A stretch of 64,000 nt of DNA from Mycobacterium sp. PO1 (GCF_017312405.1 NZ_BLTG01000052.1:1-64000); one strand, 5' to 3'; shown: positions 17,609 through 27,495, numbered from the stretch's first letter. The notes: a model not told the origin generated them from the letters alone. Numbers and translations are program-made.

Positions 17609-18097
17609 ATGTCCGTGACCGACGAGTACCTGGAGAACAACCGTGCCTACGCCGAGGGCTTCGAGGGCCCGTTGCCGCTGCCGCCGAGCCGGCACGTGGC
17701 AGTGGTGGCCTGCATGGATGCGCGGATGGACGTCTACCGCATCCTTGGGCTGAAAGACGGTGAGGCTCATGTCATCCGCAACGCCGGCGGGGTCGTCACC
17801 GATGACGAGATCCGCTCGCTGGCGATCAGCCAGCGGCTGCTGGGTACCCGCGAGATCATCCTCATCCATCACACCGACTGCGGCATGCTGACGTTCACCG
17901 ACGACGACTTCAAGCGCGCGATCCAGGATGAGATCGGCATCAAGCCTGCGTGGTCGGCGGAGTCGTTCGGTGATCTCGAGCAGGACGTGCGGCAGTCGCT
18001 GCGCCGGATCGAGGCCAGCCCGTTCGTGACGCTGCACCATTCGCTGCGCGGATTCGTCTTCGACGTGGCCACCGGACTGCTCGGGGAGGTGGTGTGA
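17609..18097 (+). CDS. Beta-class carbonic anhydrase
   Basis: 162 residues, resembling the small mycobacterial beta-carbonic anhydrase Rv1284. Zinc ligands are C35, H88 and C91 (VVACMDARMD and LIHHTDCGM), and the catalytic Asp-Arg dyad is D37-R39 in the same first motif. It hydrates CO2 to bicarbonate in the cytosol. ATG with GAGGAG upstream. It ends 60 bp before the convergent amidohydrolase gene. Confidence 0.9.
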   Translation: MSVTDEYLENNRAYAEGFEGPLPLPPSRHVAVVACMDARMDVYRILGLKDGEAHVIRNAGGVVTDDEIRSLAISQRLLGTREIILIHHTDCGMLTFTDDDFKRAIQDEIGIKPAWSAESFGDLEQDVRQSLRRIEASPFVTLHHSLRGFVFDVATGLLGEVV

Positions 18098-18157
18098 CCG
18101 CGCGCTGGATGCCGGAATTGCCGGCGCGCCGCCGGGCAGACACGCGCGTTCGCGGAA

Positions 18158-19327
18158 CTAGACCAGGGCGTTGTCGATCAGGTTGACCAGCAGGCGCACC
18201 CCGACACCGAGGGCACGCTCGTCGAGGTCGAACGTCGGCTGATGCAGATCCAGCTGCGGGCCGTGGCCGCTCCACGTCCCCAGGCGGGCCATGGCGCCGG
18301 GCACCTCCTCCAGGTACCAGGAGAAGTCCTCGCCACCGCCGGACTGCAGTGTGTCGGCCAGCACCTCGGGGCCGATCGCCTCGACGGCGTGGGTGATGAT
18401 GCGGGTGGACCCCTCTTCGTTGACCACCGGCGGCACGCCGCGCTTGTACTGCAGCATGTGTTCGATGCCCAGCGGCGCGAGCAGCGACGAAATCGTCTCG
18501 CGCACAATATCTTCCAGCGTCAGCCAGGTCTCGCGGCTGGCGGTGCGCAAGGTCCCTGCCAGCGTGCCGATCTGGGGAATCGCGTTGGCGGCCACCCCGG
18601 CGTTGACCGCGCCCCACACCATCACCGTGGAGTGCCGCGGATCGATGCGCCGTGACAACACCCCGGGCACACCGGTGATCAACGTGCCCAGCCCGTAGAC
18701 CAGATCCGACGTCAGATGCGGGCGCGAGGTGTGCCCACCCGGGGAGCGCAGGGTCACCTCGATGTGATCGGCGGCCGACGTGATCGGACCGGCCTTGACC
18801 GCGACGCGGCCGACCGCGAGATGCGGATCGCAGTGCAGCGCGAAGATCCGTGACACCCCGGTCAACGCTCCCGCGGCGATCGCGTCGATCGCGCCGCCGG
18901 GCATCAACTCCTCGGCCGCCTGGAAGATCAGCCGGACGCCCACCGGCAGCTCGGGCGCCGAAGCCAGCGCCATCGCCGCCCCCAGCAGCACGGCGGTGTG
19001 CGCGTCGTGCCCGCAGGCGTGGGCGACCCCCGGCACCAGCGACGCATAGGGCGCACCGGTGCGTTCGTCGAGCGGCAGCGCGTCCATGTCCGCCCGCAAC
19101 GCCACCCGCGGCCCGTCGTCGGGCCCGAAGTCGCACAGCAGACCTGTGCCGCCGGGCAGCACCTTCGGGTTCAGGCCCGCATCGGCCAGCTGCGCCGCCA
19201 CGAACTGCGTGGTGGCGAACTCCTGGCGGCCCAGCTCGGGGTGCTGGTGCAGATGGCGGCGCCACCCGACCAGGTCGTCGTAGTGGGCGGACAGCCAGCG
19301 CGCGGCGGCGTGCTGCAACGCGCTCAT
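18158..19327 (-). CDS. amiA1: M20-family amidohydrolase, AmiA1-like
   Basis: 389 residues, M20D metallopeptidase/amidohydrolase. Visible motifs: HLHQHPELGRQEF, metal ligands in ACGHDAHTA, the catalytic and metal-binding Glu pair in FQAAEELMPGG, and the late GGGEDFSWY. Family members hydrolyse N-acyl amino acids, hippurate or indole-acetyl conjugates; the true substrate is unknown. The ATG overlaps the stop of amiB1 (ATGA), so the two are an operon. Gene order equals Rv3305c-Rv3306c in M. tuberculosis. Confidence 0.88.
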   Translation of the reverse strand: MSALQHAAARWLSAHYDDLVGWRRHLHQHPELGRQEFATTQFVAAQLADAGLNPKVLPGGTGLLCDFGPDDGPRVALRADMDALPLDERTGAPYASLVPGVAHACGHDAHTAVLLGAAMALASAPELPVGVRLIFQAAEELMPGGAIDAIAAGALTGVSRIFALHCDPHLAVGRVAVKAGPITSAADHIEVTLRSPGGHTSRPHLTSDLVYGLGTLITGVPGVLSRRIDPRHSTVMVWGAVNAGVAANAIPQIGTLAGTLRTASRETWLTLEDIVRETISSLLAPLGIEHMLQYKRGVPPVVNEEGSTRIITHAVEAIGPEVLADTLQSGGGEDFSWYLEEVPGAMARLGTWSGHGPQLDLHQPTFDLDERALGVGVRLLVNLIDNALV

Positions 19328-20505
19328 GACGTCCGCCTCCTCTGCAGCTCCAGCACGCGCTCACGCTCCGCGCTGTTCTCGGCCAGCGCCACCACGGTGC
19401 GCGCCAGCATGATCGAACCCTCCACCACGGCCTGGTCGGCGCTCGGGCCGACGGCCGCCGCGGTGAACCCCGGCTGGTGCACCGAGGCCCCGTTGGCGTC
19501 GATGCCGACTATCGGATGGATGCCGGGCATGACCTGAGTGACGTTACCCATGTCGGTGCTGCCCAGTGGAAGCGCCACCTCCAGCTCGCGTCCCACCGGG
19601 CTGCGCCCCACCCGCTGCATCTCGGCGCGGAAGGTCTCGGCAAGCCAACCGTCGGGGGTGAGCTCCAGGTACGGCGGCTCGGTCGCGGCGATGTCGTAGT
19701 CGCAGCCGGTGCCCACCGCGCCGGCCAGGAAGCAGTCGGCCATCCGGGCTTCCAGCGCGGCCAGGCTGGCGGCATCGTCGGCGCGCATCGTGTACTGCAT
19801 CTCGGCGTGCGCCGGGATGACGTTGCTGGCCTGCCCGCCGTCGGTGACGATGCCGTGCACCATCTGCCCAGGCGCCAGCTGTTGGCGCAGCAGGCCGATC
19901 GCGACCTGCGACACCGTCACCGCGTCCGCGGCGTTGATGCCCAGGTGCGGGGCGACCGCGGCGTGCGACTCGCGGCCCACATAGCTGACCGCCACCTGGG
20001 ACAGTGCCAGCGATCGGGCCGCGGCGATGTCCAGCGGGCCGGGATGCAGCATCACCGTGGCGGCGATGTCGTCGAACAGCCCCGCCTCGAGCATCAGCAC
20101 TTTCCCGCCGCCGGCCTCCTCGGCCGGGGTGCCCAGCAGCACCACGGTCAGGTCGAGGTCGTCGGCGACCTCGGCCAGAGCCAGCGCGGTGCCGACCGCG
20201 GACGCGGCGATGATGTTGTGCCCACACGCGTGGCCGATGCCGGGCAGCGCGTCGTACTCCGCGCACACCCCGACCACCAGCGACCCGCTGCCGTAGACGG
20301 CGCGGAACGCGGTGTCCAGACCCCCCGCGGGCGTGGTGACGTCGAACCCGCGCTCGGCGACCAGCGCCTGGGTCTTGGCGCAGCTGCGGTGCTCCGCGAA
20401 CGCCAATTCGGGCTCGGCGTGGATGTCGTGCGACAGCTCGATCAGGTCGCCGCGCCGCCGGGCCACGACGTCCTCGACACATGTCGACGCGGCGGCGGTA
20501 GGCAT
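19324..20505 (-). CDS. amiB1: M20-family amidohydrolase, AmiB1-like
   Basis: 393 residues, a second M20 amidohydrolase. Motifs: [28 protein letters not shown] (metal His), [11 protein letters not shown] (catalytic Glu pair) and the dimerisation-domain segment [20 protein letters not shown]. The [12 protein letters not shown] form is typical of the AbgB-like subgroup that cleaves p-aminobenzoyl-glutamate or related amides. First gene of the two-gene operon with amiA1; divergent from deoD by 68 bp, which likely holds both promoters. Confidence 0.88.
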   Translation of the reverse strand: MPTAAASTCVEDVVARRRGDLIELSHDIHAEPELAFAEHRSCAKTQALVAERGFDVTTPAGGLDTAFRAVYGSGSLVVGVCAEYDALPGIGHACGHNIIAASAVGTALALAEVADDLDLTVVLLGTPAEEAGGGKVLMLEAGLFDDIAATVMLHPGPLDIAAARSLALSQVAVSYVGRESHAAVAPHLGINAADAVTVSQVAIGLLRQQLAPGQMVHGIVTDGGQASNVIPAHAEMQYTMRADDAASLAALEARMADCFLAGAVGTGCDYDIAATEPPYLELTPDGWLAETFRAEMQRVGRSPVGRELEVALPLGSTDMGNVTQVMPGIHPIVGIDANGASVHQPGFTAAAVGPSADQAVVEGSIMLARTVVALAENSAERERVLELQRRRTS

Positions 20506-20573
20506 GCAGGCAGTATCTCACTGCGCTCGGCGGTGGCCGACCGGGTCGGAGCCCGCCGGTTAGGCTGCGGGAC

Positions 20574-21377
20574 GTGTCACAGGCCGCCGACCCGTACGAC
20601 TTGGCCCGCCGGGCTGCCGGCGCGGTCGCCGAACGCACCGGAGTCGACGCCCACGACGTGGCTGTGGTGCTCGGCTCGGGGTGGGCGCCGGCGGCGGCCC
20701 GCTTGGGGGACCCCACCTCGGCGGTGCCGATGGCCGAGCTGCCCGGCTTCACCCCGCCCAGCGCCGAGGGCCACGGCGGGCAGGTGCTCTCGCTGCGCAT
20801 CGGGCCGCACCGGGTGTTGGTGCTGCTCGGGCGCATCCACGCCTACGAAGGCCATGACCTGCGCCATGTCGTGCATCCGGTGCGTACCGCGGCGGCAGCC
20901 GGCGTCCGCACCGTGGTCCTCACCAACGCCGCGGGCGGGCTGCGTGAGGACTACACCGTCGGGCAGCCGGTACTGATCAGCGACCACCTCAACCTCACAT
21001 CGCGCTCCCCCCTGGTCGGGGCGCGGTTCGTCGACCTGGTCGACGCGTACTCGCCGGGGCTGCGGGCGCTGGCCCGCGAGATCGACCCGACGCTGGCCGA
21101 GGGGGTGTACGCGGGGTTGTTCGGCCCGCAGTACGAGACGCCCGCCGGAATCCGGATGCTGCGCACGCTCGGCGCGGACCTGGTGGGGATGTCGACGGTG
21201 CACGAGACCATCGCCGCGCGCGAAGCCGGCGCCGACGTGCTGGGGGTGTCGCTGGTGACCAACCTGGCCGCCGGCATGACCGGACAGCCGCTCAGCCACG
21301 ACGAGGTGCTGGCCGCGGGCCGTCAGTCGGCGACGCGGATGGGGTCCTTGCTGGCGTCGGTGATTGCCCGGCTCTGA
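20574..21377 (+). CDS. deoD: Purine nucleoside phosphorylase
   Basis: 267 residues, trimeric PNP type. It cleaves inosine and guanosine (and deoxy forms) with phosphate to give base plus ribose-1-phosphate in purine salvage. Motifs: phosphate loop [40 protein letters not shown] and the base-specificity region GMSTVHE with [11 protein letters not shown] start. Its last 55 bases overlap the convergent AbrB-like gene. The product ribose-1-phosphate feeds the neighbouring pmmB-type mutase. Confidence 0.93.
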   Translation: MSQAADPYDLARRAAGAVAERTGVDAHDVAVVLGSGWAPAAARLGDPTSAVPMAELPGFTPPSAEGHGGQVLSLRIGPHRVLVLLGRIHAYEGHDLRHVVHPVRTAAAAGVRTVVLTNAAGGLREDYTVGQPVLISDHLNLTSRSPLVGARFVDLVDAYSPGLRALAREIDPTLAEGVYAGLFGPQYETPAGIRMLRTLGADLVGMSTVHETIAAREAGADVLGVSLVTNLAAGMTGQPLSHDEVLAAGRQSATRMGSLLASVIARL

Positions 21378-22447
21378 CGGCCGAACCGGGCCCCGGCCCA
21401 CACCACCGCACGGGCCAGCAGCGGCGCCGCGAACAGCATCAGCAGAATGCGCACCACCTGAGCGGCGATGATGAACGTGACGTTGGACCCGGTCTCCACC
21501 GCAGTGGCCAGCACCGCGTACACCCCGCCGGGGCTGGTCGCGAGGTACCCCTCGAGCAGCGTGAGGTCGGCCACCCGGCTCAGCAGCACGCCCAGCCCGG
21601 CGGTCGCGACACCGAGCAGGACGATCAGCGCCACCGCGGCCGGGAGGAGCCGGCCGACCGCGCGCAGCGACTCCCGGGTGAACGCCAGGCCGGCCTGCCA
21701 GCCGATGAGCGCGTAGCCGGCCTGCACCAGCACCACCGGCACCGACAGCCCGTGGGACAGGCCGCTGACCTCCAGTGCGACCGTCAGCGCGAGCGGGCCG
21801 AGCAGGCCGGCTCCGGGCAGTCGGATGAGCCGCCCGACCGTGGAGCCCACCAGCACCAGGGCGACGAGCATGCCCACGCTGAGGTACCACGGCGCGGTCG
21901 GATCCTGCCCGGGGTCGACAGTGGGCGGCCGGGACCGGTCGGCGTGGTAGATCAGCGTGACGACCACCGGCATCGACGCGGTGATCAACCCCACCCGCAG
22001 GTACTGCAGCACCGCGACCACGCGATCGTCACCGCCGAGTTCGCGGGCGATCGCGACCAGTCCGGACGCGCCGCCGGCCACCAGCGACAGGGATCCGGTC
22101 AGCGGGGTGACGTCGCGGCGCATGCCGAGCAGCGCCCCGGCGGCGACGCTGAGAACCAGCGTCGAGACCCCGATCCCCAGCACGATCGCCCAGTCATCGC
22201 CAAGCGCGGCCAGCGCGTCGTCCTGCACCATCGTGCCGATGTAGACGCCCAGGGTGCCCTGCGCGGCCAGCCCCAGCGGTCGCGGCACCCTGGCGGGCCC
22301 CCACGACAGCAGCGCCAGCGCGATGCCCACCACCAGTGCGGCGAACAGGGCCGCCGAGGGCACCCCCACCATCGTCAGCGGAACGGTCACCCCGGCGGTC
22401 ACCGCCAGGAGCACCGCCCATCTGAGCAATTCCCGCGTCCACCTCAT
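21323..22447 (-). CDS. AbrB-family (DUF-type) membrane protein
   Basis: 374 residues, nearly all membrane: about ten hydrophobic helices in two repeated halves ([20 protein letters not shown] ... [15 protein letters not shown] in the first, [20 protein letters not shown] in the second). It matches the membrane family annotated AbrB or ammonia-monooxygenase-like, whose role is not established; a transporter is the best guess. Its 3' end overlaps deoD tail to tail by 55 bases. Divergent from a MarR gene whose operator lies in the shared 91-bp interval, so it is a probable target of that repressor. Confidence 0.75.
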   Translation of the reverse strand: MRWTRELLRWAVLLAVTAGVTVPLTMVGVPSAALFAALVVGIALALLSWGPARVPRPLGLAAQGTLGVYIGTMVQDDALAALGDDWAIVLGIGVSTLVLSVAAGALLGMRRDVTPLTGSLSLVAGGASGLVAIARELGGDDRVVAVLQYLRVGLITASMPVVVTLIYHADRSRPPTVDPGQDPTAPWYLSVGMLVALVLVGSTVGRLIRLPGAGLLGPLALTVALEVSGLSHGLSVPVVLVQAGYALIGWQAGLAFTRESLRAVGRLLPAAVALIVLLGVATAGLGVLLSRVADLTLLEGYLATSPGGVYAVLATAVETGSNVTFIIAAQVVRILLMLFAAPLLARAVVWAGARFGRQSRAITDASKDPIRVAD

Positions 22448-22503
22448 CGTGATGACAAGTATGCTCTTGGCGATTCATGATCACAACGCGCCGACTATCA
22501 GCG

Positions 22504-22540
22504 GTGACACTGCAGAATTACCAAGGTATAACTTGGTAAT
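22504..22540 (+). promoter_or_regulatory. Leaderless promoter overlaid by a perfect MarR operator
   Basis: A -35-like GTGACA (22504-22509), 17-base spacer and -10 TATAAC (22527-22532) place the transcription start at or next to the A of the marR ATG (22539), so the message is probably leaderless. A perfect 9-bp dyad, ATTACCAAG (22517-22525) and CTTGGTAAT (22532-22540), covers the -10 and reaches into the start codon. This is the classic autorepression layout. Confidence 0.75.
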
Positions 22541-23000
22541 GATTGAGGACGCGGTCGTTGCTGACGCTGCCCGTCCCGCGGCCACCGAACTGCGGGAGTC
22601 GATGATGGCGGTGACCCGCCAGATGCGCCGGCACCGCCCCGACAACGGCCTGCCCCTGAGTCAGATGCAGCTGCTCGGCGAGATCAGCCGAGCAGGGGTC
22701 ACGACCCCCGCCGAGCTCGGTGCCCGCATGCACGTCCGGGTCCAGTCGCTGACCGACTCGCTCAACGAACTGGAGACGCGACAGCTCATCGGGCGCCGCC
22801 CCGACGCCTCCGACCGGCGCCGCCAGCTCGTCGAACTCACCCCTGACGGCGAGGCACTGCTGGCCGCCGACCGCGCCGAACGCGACGACTGGCTGCACCG
22901 GCGCATGCAGGAGACGCTGTCGCCGCTGGAGTTCGACCTGCTGATGCTGGTGGCGCCGATCCTGCGCAAGCTCGCCGACTCGGCGGATTCGGCGCGTTAG
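22539..23000 (+). CDS. MarR-family transcriptional repressor
   Basis: 153 residues from ATG 22539. Winged helix visible: LSQMQLLGEISRAGVTTPAE followed by LNELETRQLIGRRPDASDRRRQ (the DxR-x-R wing of MarR proteins). Likely a dimeric repressor released by a small phenolic or lipophilic ligand. The start is fixed by the dyad and leaderless promoter just upstream. The probable targets are itself and the divergent AbrB-like membrane gene. The stop codon is embedded in a hairpin. Confidence 0.9.
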   Translation: MIEDAVVADAARPAATELRESMMAVTRQMRRHRPDNGLPLSQMQLLGEISRAGVTTPAELGARMHVRVQSLTDSLNELETRQLIGRRPDASDRRRQLVELTPDGEALLAADRAERDDWLHRRMQETLSPLEFDLLMLVAPILRKLADSADSAR

Positions 23001-23020
23001 GCGACACTCGATGTCGCCTA
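22998..23020 (+). terminator. Hairpin at the marR stop codon
   Basis: TAGGCGACA (22998-23006), loop CTCGA, TGTCGCCTA (23012-23020): a perfect 9-bp stem starting with the TAG stop itself. It covers an ATG at 23011 that could otherwise be taken as the start of the next gene, supporting the later start used for pmmB. Confidence 0.6.
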
Positions 23021-23049
23021 CCGCGCCCGATTCGTGGTGGGGTGAACCC

Positions 23050-24648
23050 ATGACGTCCTGGCCGCCGACCGTGCAGGAGTGGCTCGCCCACGATCCCGAC
23101 CCCGGCTCCACGACCGAACTCGCCGCCTGCAGCGCCGAGGAACTGCGCGAGCGCTTCGCGCACAGCCTGACGTTCGGCACCGCCGGGCTGCGCGGGCCGC
23201 TGCGCGCCGGACCGAACGGGATGAACCTGGCCGTCGTGCTGCGCACCACCCGGGGCGTGACCGCGGTGCTGGCCGAGCGGGGACTGGGCGGCGGGCACGT
23301 CGTCGTCGGCTACGACGCCCGCCACCGCTCCGCCGAATTCGGCCGCGCTGCCGCTGAAGTGTTTGCTGCTCAGGGCTTCTCCGTGACGCTGATGCCCGGC
23401 CCGGTGCCCACCCCGGTGGTGGCGTTCGCGGTGCGCCGCACCGGCGCGGTGGCCGGGGTGCAGATCACCGCCTCGCACAACCCGCCCACCGACAACGGGT
23501 ACAAGGTCTACCTCGAAGGCGGACTGCAGATCGTCTCTCCCACCGACCGGGACATCGAGCAGGCGATCGCGTCGGCGCCGCCCGCCGACCAGATACCGCG
23601 GACCCCCGTCGAGGAGTCCGGTGCAGATCTGCTGAGCGCTTATGCCGAACGGGCCGCCACGGTGCGCCGCGGCGCAGGTTCGGTGCGGGTGGCCCTGACC
23701 CCGATGCACGGCGTCGGCGGCGAGTTCGCGTTGGATGCGCTGGCATTGGCCGGGATCGCCGACGTCCACGTGGTGACCGGCCAGTTCGCGCCGGACCCGG
23801 ATTTCCCCACCGTGGCGTTTCCGAATCCCGAGGAGCCGGGAGCCGTCGACGCGCTGCTGGCCCTGGCCGCCGACGTCGACGCGGAGGTGTCGATAGCGCT
23901 GGACCCCGACGCCGACCGCTGCGCGATCGGGGTTCCGTCAGCAGCTGGTTGGCGGATGCTGTCGGGTGACGAAACCGGATGGCTTTTGGGTGATTACGTG
24001 TTGTCCCGGTGTAATGACCCCGCGTCGGCGGTGGTGGCGAGCACGGTGGTGTCCTCGCGCATGCTGGCCGCAATCGCCGCCTCGTACGGCGCGCGTCACG
24101 TCGAGACACTGACCGGGTTCAAATGGCTGGCCCGCGCCGACGACGACGTTCCCGGCACGTTGCGCTACGCCTACGAAGAGGCGATCGGGCACTGTCTCGA
24201 CCCGGAAGCGGTGCGGGACAAGGACGGCATCAGCGCCGCCGTGCTGGCCTGCGACATGGTGGCCGCGCTGCGGGCGCAGGGACTTTCGGTGCTCGACGCG
24301 CTCGATGCCCTGGCCCGGCGGCACGGCGTGCACACGACCGCCGCCGTCACCCGCCGCGTCACCTCCCCGCAGCAGGCGGCCGAGATCATGACCCGACTGC
24401 GCAATCAACCGCCGGCGGCACTGGTGGGGTTCGACCTCACCGTCACCGACCTGCAACCCCGCGCCGACGCGCTGGTGTTCACCGGAGGCGACGACACCGC
24501 GACCGTGCGGGTGGTGGTGCGTCCGTCAGGAACCGAACCGAAACTCAAGTGCTACCTCGAAATCCGTTGCGACGAAGAGCTGATCACTGCCCGCGGACGG
24601 GCCGCCGAACTGCAGAACGCCGCCGCCGAGGCCGTGCGCCGGTGGTGA
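23050..24648 (+). CDS. pmmB: Phosphohexomutase/phosphopentomutase, PmmB
   Basis: 532 residues, alpha-D-phosphohexomutase superfamily. Phosphoserine loop TASHNPPTDNGYKVY, metal loop ALDPDADRCAIG, sugar-binding EEAIGH and the C-terminal phosphate site RPSGTEPKLK are all present. Together with deoD and deoA next door, interconversion of (deoxy)ribose-1- and 5-phosphate or of hexose phosphates is likely. ATG 23050 is preferred because GGTGGGG precedes it and the earlier ATG (23011) lies in a hairpin. Confidence 0.88.
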   Translation: MTSWPPTVQEWLAHDPDPGSTTELAACSAEELRERFAHSLTFGTAGLRGPLRAGPNGMNLAVVLRTTRGVTAVLAERGLGGGHVVVGYDARHRSAEFGRAAAEVFAAQGFSVTLMPGPVPTPVVAFAVRRTGAVAGVQITASHNPPTDNGYKVYLEGGLQIVSPTDRDIEQAIASAPPADQIPRTPVEESGADLLSAYAERAATVRRGAGSVRVALTPMHGVGGEFALDALALAGIADVHVVTGQFAPDPDFPTVAFPNPEEPGAVDALLALAADVDAEVSIALDPDADRCAIGVPSAAGWRMLSGDETGWLLGDYVLSRCNDPASAVVASTVVSSRMLAAIAASYGARHVETLTGFKWLARADDDVPGTLRYAYEEAIGHCLDPEAVRDKDGISAAVLACDMVAALRAQGLSVLDALDALARRHGVHTTAAVTRRVTSPQQAAEIMTRLRNQPPAALVGFDLTVTDLQPRADALVFTGGDDTATVRVVVRPSGTEPKLKCYLEIRCDEELITARGRAAELQNAAAEAVRRW

Positions 24649-24669
24649 GCGTCACCGAAGCACCGATCG

Positions 24670-25044
24670 CTACACCCGCAGTACCACGCCCAGAAGCGCA
24701 ACGACGCCCAACCCGGCGACCATGGCCGCGACCACACTGGCTATCGACCACGGCGTCGGCCCGAAGGTCTCCCGCAACGCAGCCATGTCCTGACGGTGCT
24801 GGACCCACGCCAGCACGAGCGCAACCAATCCGATCAGGATCGTGATGACGCCGAACACCGTCGGACTGATCAGCGGTTCGCGCAGCCGCTGCGAGCCCGC
24901 CAGATATCGAAATATCTGATAGATGGTGAAGCCGAAGGCAATCAACGCCAGCGAGGTCCGTACCCACGCCATCAACGTGCGCTCGTGGGCGAGCCTGGTG
25001 CGTTCCACCGCCAAGCGGGTGTTGGCGTCCAACTCGTCTGGCAT
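24670..25044 (-). CDS. DUF202/YidH-like membrane protein
   Basis: 124 residues. The conserved N-terminal segment LAHERTLMAWVRTSLALIAFG, then two more hydrophobic helices (FGVITILIGLVALVLAWVQH and SVVAAMVAGLGVVALLG), is the DUF202 signature: a small three-helix inner-membrane protein of unknown function. Convergent with pmmB (21 bp). Confidence 0.85.
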   Translation of the reverse strand: MPDELDANTRLAVERTRLAHERTLMAWVRTSLALIAFGFTIYQIFRYLAGSQRLREPLISPTVFGVITILIGLVALVLAWVQHRQDMAALRETFGPTPWSIASVVAAMVAGLGVVALLGVVLRV

Positions 25045-25113
25045 GGCCTGGGTTCACCCTTTCGCCGTCAGCGCGACGCTACCCCGCGCCTGTGGGCGGC
25101 GATGCCGATCGAG

Positions 25114-25737
25114 CTAGCGGGGCCCGAATTGGCGATCACCGGCGTCACCCAGACCCGGCACGATGTAGGCGATGTCGTTGAGGCCCGAGTCGATCGTCGC
25201 TGTGAACAGCCGGAGCTCCGGGGCGGCTTTCTCCAGCGCGGCAATCCCTTCCGGCGCCACGACCACGCAGATCGCGGTGATGTCGACCGCGTCGCGGGCG
25301 TAGAGCAGTTCCAGCGTGTGCACCATCGACCCGCCGGTGGCCAACATCGGGTCGAGCACGATCACCGGCTGGGTGCTCAGGTCGTCAGGCAGCGACTCGA
25401 GGTAGGGCATCGGCTGGTGGGTGTCCTCGTCTCGGGCGATCCCGACGAAGCCGACCCGCGCCTCCGGGATCAGCGCGTGCGCCTGGTCGACCATGCCCAG
25501 CCCGGCGCGCAGCACCGGCACGAGCAGCGGCGGGTTGGCCAAGCGGGCGCCCGCGGTCTCGACCAGCGGAGTGCGCACCGCCACAGTGTCGGTGACGAGC
25601 TCACGCGTGGCCTCATAGACCAGCATCAGGGTCAGGTCTCTGAGCGCGGCCCGGAACGCGGCGTTGTCGGTGCGCTCGTCACGCAGGGTGGTCAGCCGCG
25701 CCGCGGCCAGCGGGTGGTCGACAACGCGCACATCCAT
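25114..25737 (-). CDS. upp: Uracil phosphoribosyltransferase
   Basis: 207 residues, identical in length to the M. tuberculosis enzyme. It makes UMP from uracil and PRPP in pyrimidine salvage. PRPP site [11 protein letters not shown], uracil-site segment [12 protein letters not shown] at the C-terminus, and the N-terminal [18 protein letters not shown] are characteristic. The ATG at 25737 gives the standard N-terminus. Divergent from the type VII substrate-like gene by 51 bp. Confidence 0.95.
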   Translation of the reverse strand: MDVRVVDHPLAAARLTTLRDERTDNAAFRAALRDLTLMLVYEATRELVTDTVAVRTPLVETAGARLANPPLLVPVLRAGLGMVDQAHALIPEARVGFVGIARDEDTHQPMPYLESLPDDLSTQPVIVLDPMLATGGSMVHTLELLYARDAVDITAICVVVAPEGIAALEKAAPELRLFTATIDSGLNDIAYIVPGLGDAGDRQFGPR

Positions 25738-25788
25738 GAATTCGCACCTTAATGGGAACCGACGGCGGTTTCGCGACGTCGTATCCAT

Positions 25789-26094
25789 ATGCACGCGCGT
25801 CTGACCGCGGACACCGACCTCATCCGCGCCTACGGTTCGGCCTCCGCCGGACACGCCGACGACCTGCAGGCCGTCACCGCCCGCCTGGCCACCGTGGGTA
25901 CCGATGCATCGCTGTTCGGCCCGGTGGGTGCGGCGTTCCTGGCACGGCTGAACCGCGCCGTCGCACGGGAGACCGAGACGTTGGCCGGCGTGTGCGCGGC
26001 GCTGGCCGGCACGCACCGCGCCGCTCAGCAGGCGGCGTCGAACTACCACCGCGCCGACGGAGACGCCGGTGCACAGCTGCTCGGCGGGTGGTGA
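25789..26094 (+). CDS. EspC-like type VII secretion substrate
   Basis: 101 residues, helical hairpin proteins of the ESX-secreted EspC/DUF2580 type by pattern: an N-terminal helix ([20 protein letters not shown]), the [12 protein letters not shown] turn region common in this family, a second helix, and near the C-terminus the general type VII export signal Y-x3-D as Y86-HRA-D90. No signal peptide. Its TGA overlaps the ATG of the NlpC/P60 gene (TGATG), so the two are translated together. It most likely forms a heterodimer with the N-terminal domain of that protein and carries the export signal for both. Confidence 0.7.
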   Translation: MHARLTADTDLIRAYGSASAGHADDLQAVTARLATVGTDASLFGPVGAAFLARLNRAVARETETLAGVCAALAGTHRAAQQAASNYHRADGDAGAQLLGGW

Positions 26095-27200
26095 TGCCCG
26101 GCGCTGTGACCGCCGTTCTGGCCGAGCCCATCCGACGCCTGCAGGCGCTGGTCGGTCCGGGCTGGTCGGCCGGGCCGGCCGGTGACCCGTCCGCGGCGCT
26201 GCGGGACGCGCGGAACGCACTGGCCGACACGGCCGCAGCGGCCGCCCGGGCCTGGCGGGTCACCGGCGAGGGATGGCGCGGGTCTGGTGCCGACACGGCC
26301 GCCGAATACGCCGCTGCGACGACCGCGGCCATCGACGACGCCGCCGCACGCACCGGCACCATGGGCGTCGTCGCCGGGCAGGCCGCCGACGCCGTGGCGC
26401 ACGCGCGGCGGCGGCTGCGACAGATCCTCGACGACTTCGAGGCCGTCGCGAGCGCGCTGGAACCGCGGCTGGACTCGCCTGGCGTCGCGCACGAGCTGCT
26501 CGCCGAGGCGCGGGAGGCGCTGCATCAGGCCATCACCGTGGTCGAGGCACTCCTCGGCGAACTCGACCGGCAGGCTGCGGCGCTGGACACCCACACGGCG
26601 GGGGCCGCGCCGACCGTGCCTGCCGCCTCGGGCACGCCTGCCGCGCCGGGCGCCGGCGGCTGGGGTGCTGAGACACCGGGAGGCTGGGGCGGCGGCTCAC
26701 CCGGAACCTATGGCGGCGCTGGCGTCGGCACTTCTGGCGGCGGCGCCGGCGAGTGGGCGGCATTCACCCACGGGGCCGACACCCCGGACGCGGCCAACTT
26801 CGGCGAAGGCGTCGAGATCCGGCTACCCGACGGCAGCGTGGTGCTGGCGCCCAACGCCGCGGCCGCCGCCGCCGTCCGGCACGCACTCACCCAACTCGGC
26901 GTGCCCTATCAGTGGGGCGGGACCACCCCGGGTGTGGGCCTGGATTGCAGTGGGCTCACCCAGTGGGCGTATCGCGAGGCCGGGTTGAACATTCCGCGGC
27001 TGGCGCAGGAACAGGACATCGGCGCCGCGGTCGCCCCCGGTGATCTGCGGCCCGGTGACCTCGCCGTGTGGGACGGGCACGTCGCGATGGTCGTGGGAAA
27101 CAACTTGATGATCGAGGCCGGCGACCCGGTGAAACTGTCCCCGATCCGGACCAGCAACGCCGGGCAGGGCTTCCAGGGTTTCTGGCGGCCGACGGCCTGA
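26094..27200 (+). CDS. NlpC/P60 peptidoglycan hydrolase with type VII-like N-terminal domain
   Basis: 368 residues. Residues 1-165 are Ala-rich helices with a W-x-G turn (W61-R-G63 in [10 protein letters not shown]), as in WXG100/EspA-like type VII substrates. Residues about 170-225 are a Pro/Gly-rich linker. Residues about 240-368 are an NlpC/P60 D,L-endopeptidase domain with C285 ([12 protein letters not shown]), H329 ([10 protein letters not shown]) and E341 (MIEAGD), the same Cys-His-Glu order and His-Glu spacing as RipA. There is no Sec or Tat signal, so export must be through another route; with the coupled upstream Y-x3-D partner, an ESX system is the natural guess. It would cut muropeptide stems in the cell wall or in a target cell. 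Confidence 0.78.
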   Translation: MPGAVTAVLAEPIRRLQALVGPGWSAGPAGDPSAALRDARNALADTAAAAARAWRVTGEGWRGSGADTAAEYAAATTAAIDDAAARTGTMGVVAGQAADAVAHARRRLRQILDDFEAVASALEPRLDSPGVAHELLAEAREALHQAITVVEALLGELDRQAAALDTHTAGAAPTVPAASGTPAAPGAGGWGAETPGGWGGGSPGTYGGAGVGTSGGGAGEWAAFTHGADTPDAANFGEGVEIRLPDGSVVLAPNAAAAAAVRHALTQLGVPYQWGGTTPGVGLDCSGLTQWAYREAGLNIPRLAQEQDIGAAVAPGDLRPGDLAVWDGHVAMVVGNNLMIEAGDPVKLSPIRTSNAGQGFQGFWRPTA

Positions 27201-27276
27201 AAACGCTTAGCAAATCCCGCTGCAACCCTCAGGCTGACCTCAGCCATCGCCGGTGCCGTGCGGCTAATTTCCCTGC

Positions 27277-27495
27277 GTGGGGTGGAGAGCGAAAGTGTGG
27301 ATCTGTGCGGCAGGGGTGTTCCTGGCGGCCGCCGGCGGGGTCCTCGGCGGGTGGGCCTATCTGGAACTCCGCGACCTGGAGCGAAGCCGGATCATCGACT
27401 GCTTCCGGATCAAGACGATGGAGGAAGACGTCGTGCCGGACCGGCGGATCCTCGATGACGACGTCAGCGCGTGCGCACGCGAGGTCGCCCGGTGA
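27277..27495 (+). CDS. Small single-helix membrane protein
   Basis: 72 residues, GTG start. One N-terminal membrane helix (VWICAAGVFLAAAGGVLGGW) followed by a charged outside or inside tail with two cysteines (IIDCFRIK, VSACAREV). A TAATTT six bases before the GTG could be the -10 of a leaderless transcript. No family recognised; it lies directly before the Rv3311-like gene. Confidence 0.55.
   Translation: MGWRAKVWICAAGVFLAAAGGVLGGWAYLELRDLERSRIIDCFRIKTMEEDVVPDRRILDDDVSACAREVAR

Noticed and set aside
21323-21377. 55-bp tail overlap of deoD and the AbrB-like gene as a sign of a wrong stop
   Set aside because: Both C-termini look normal in length and composition; convergent overlaps of this size occur in dense actinobacterial genomes.
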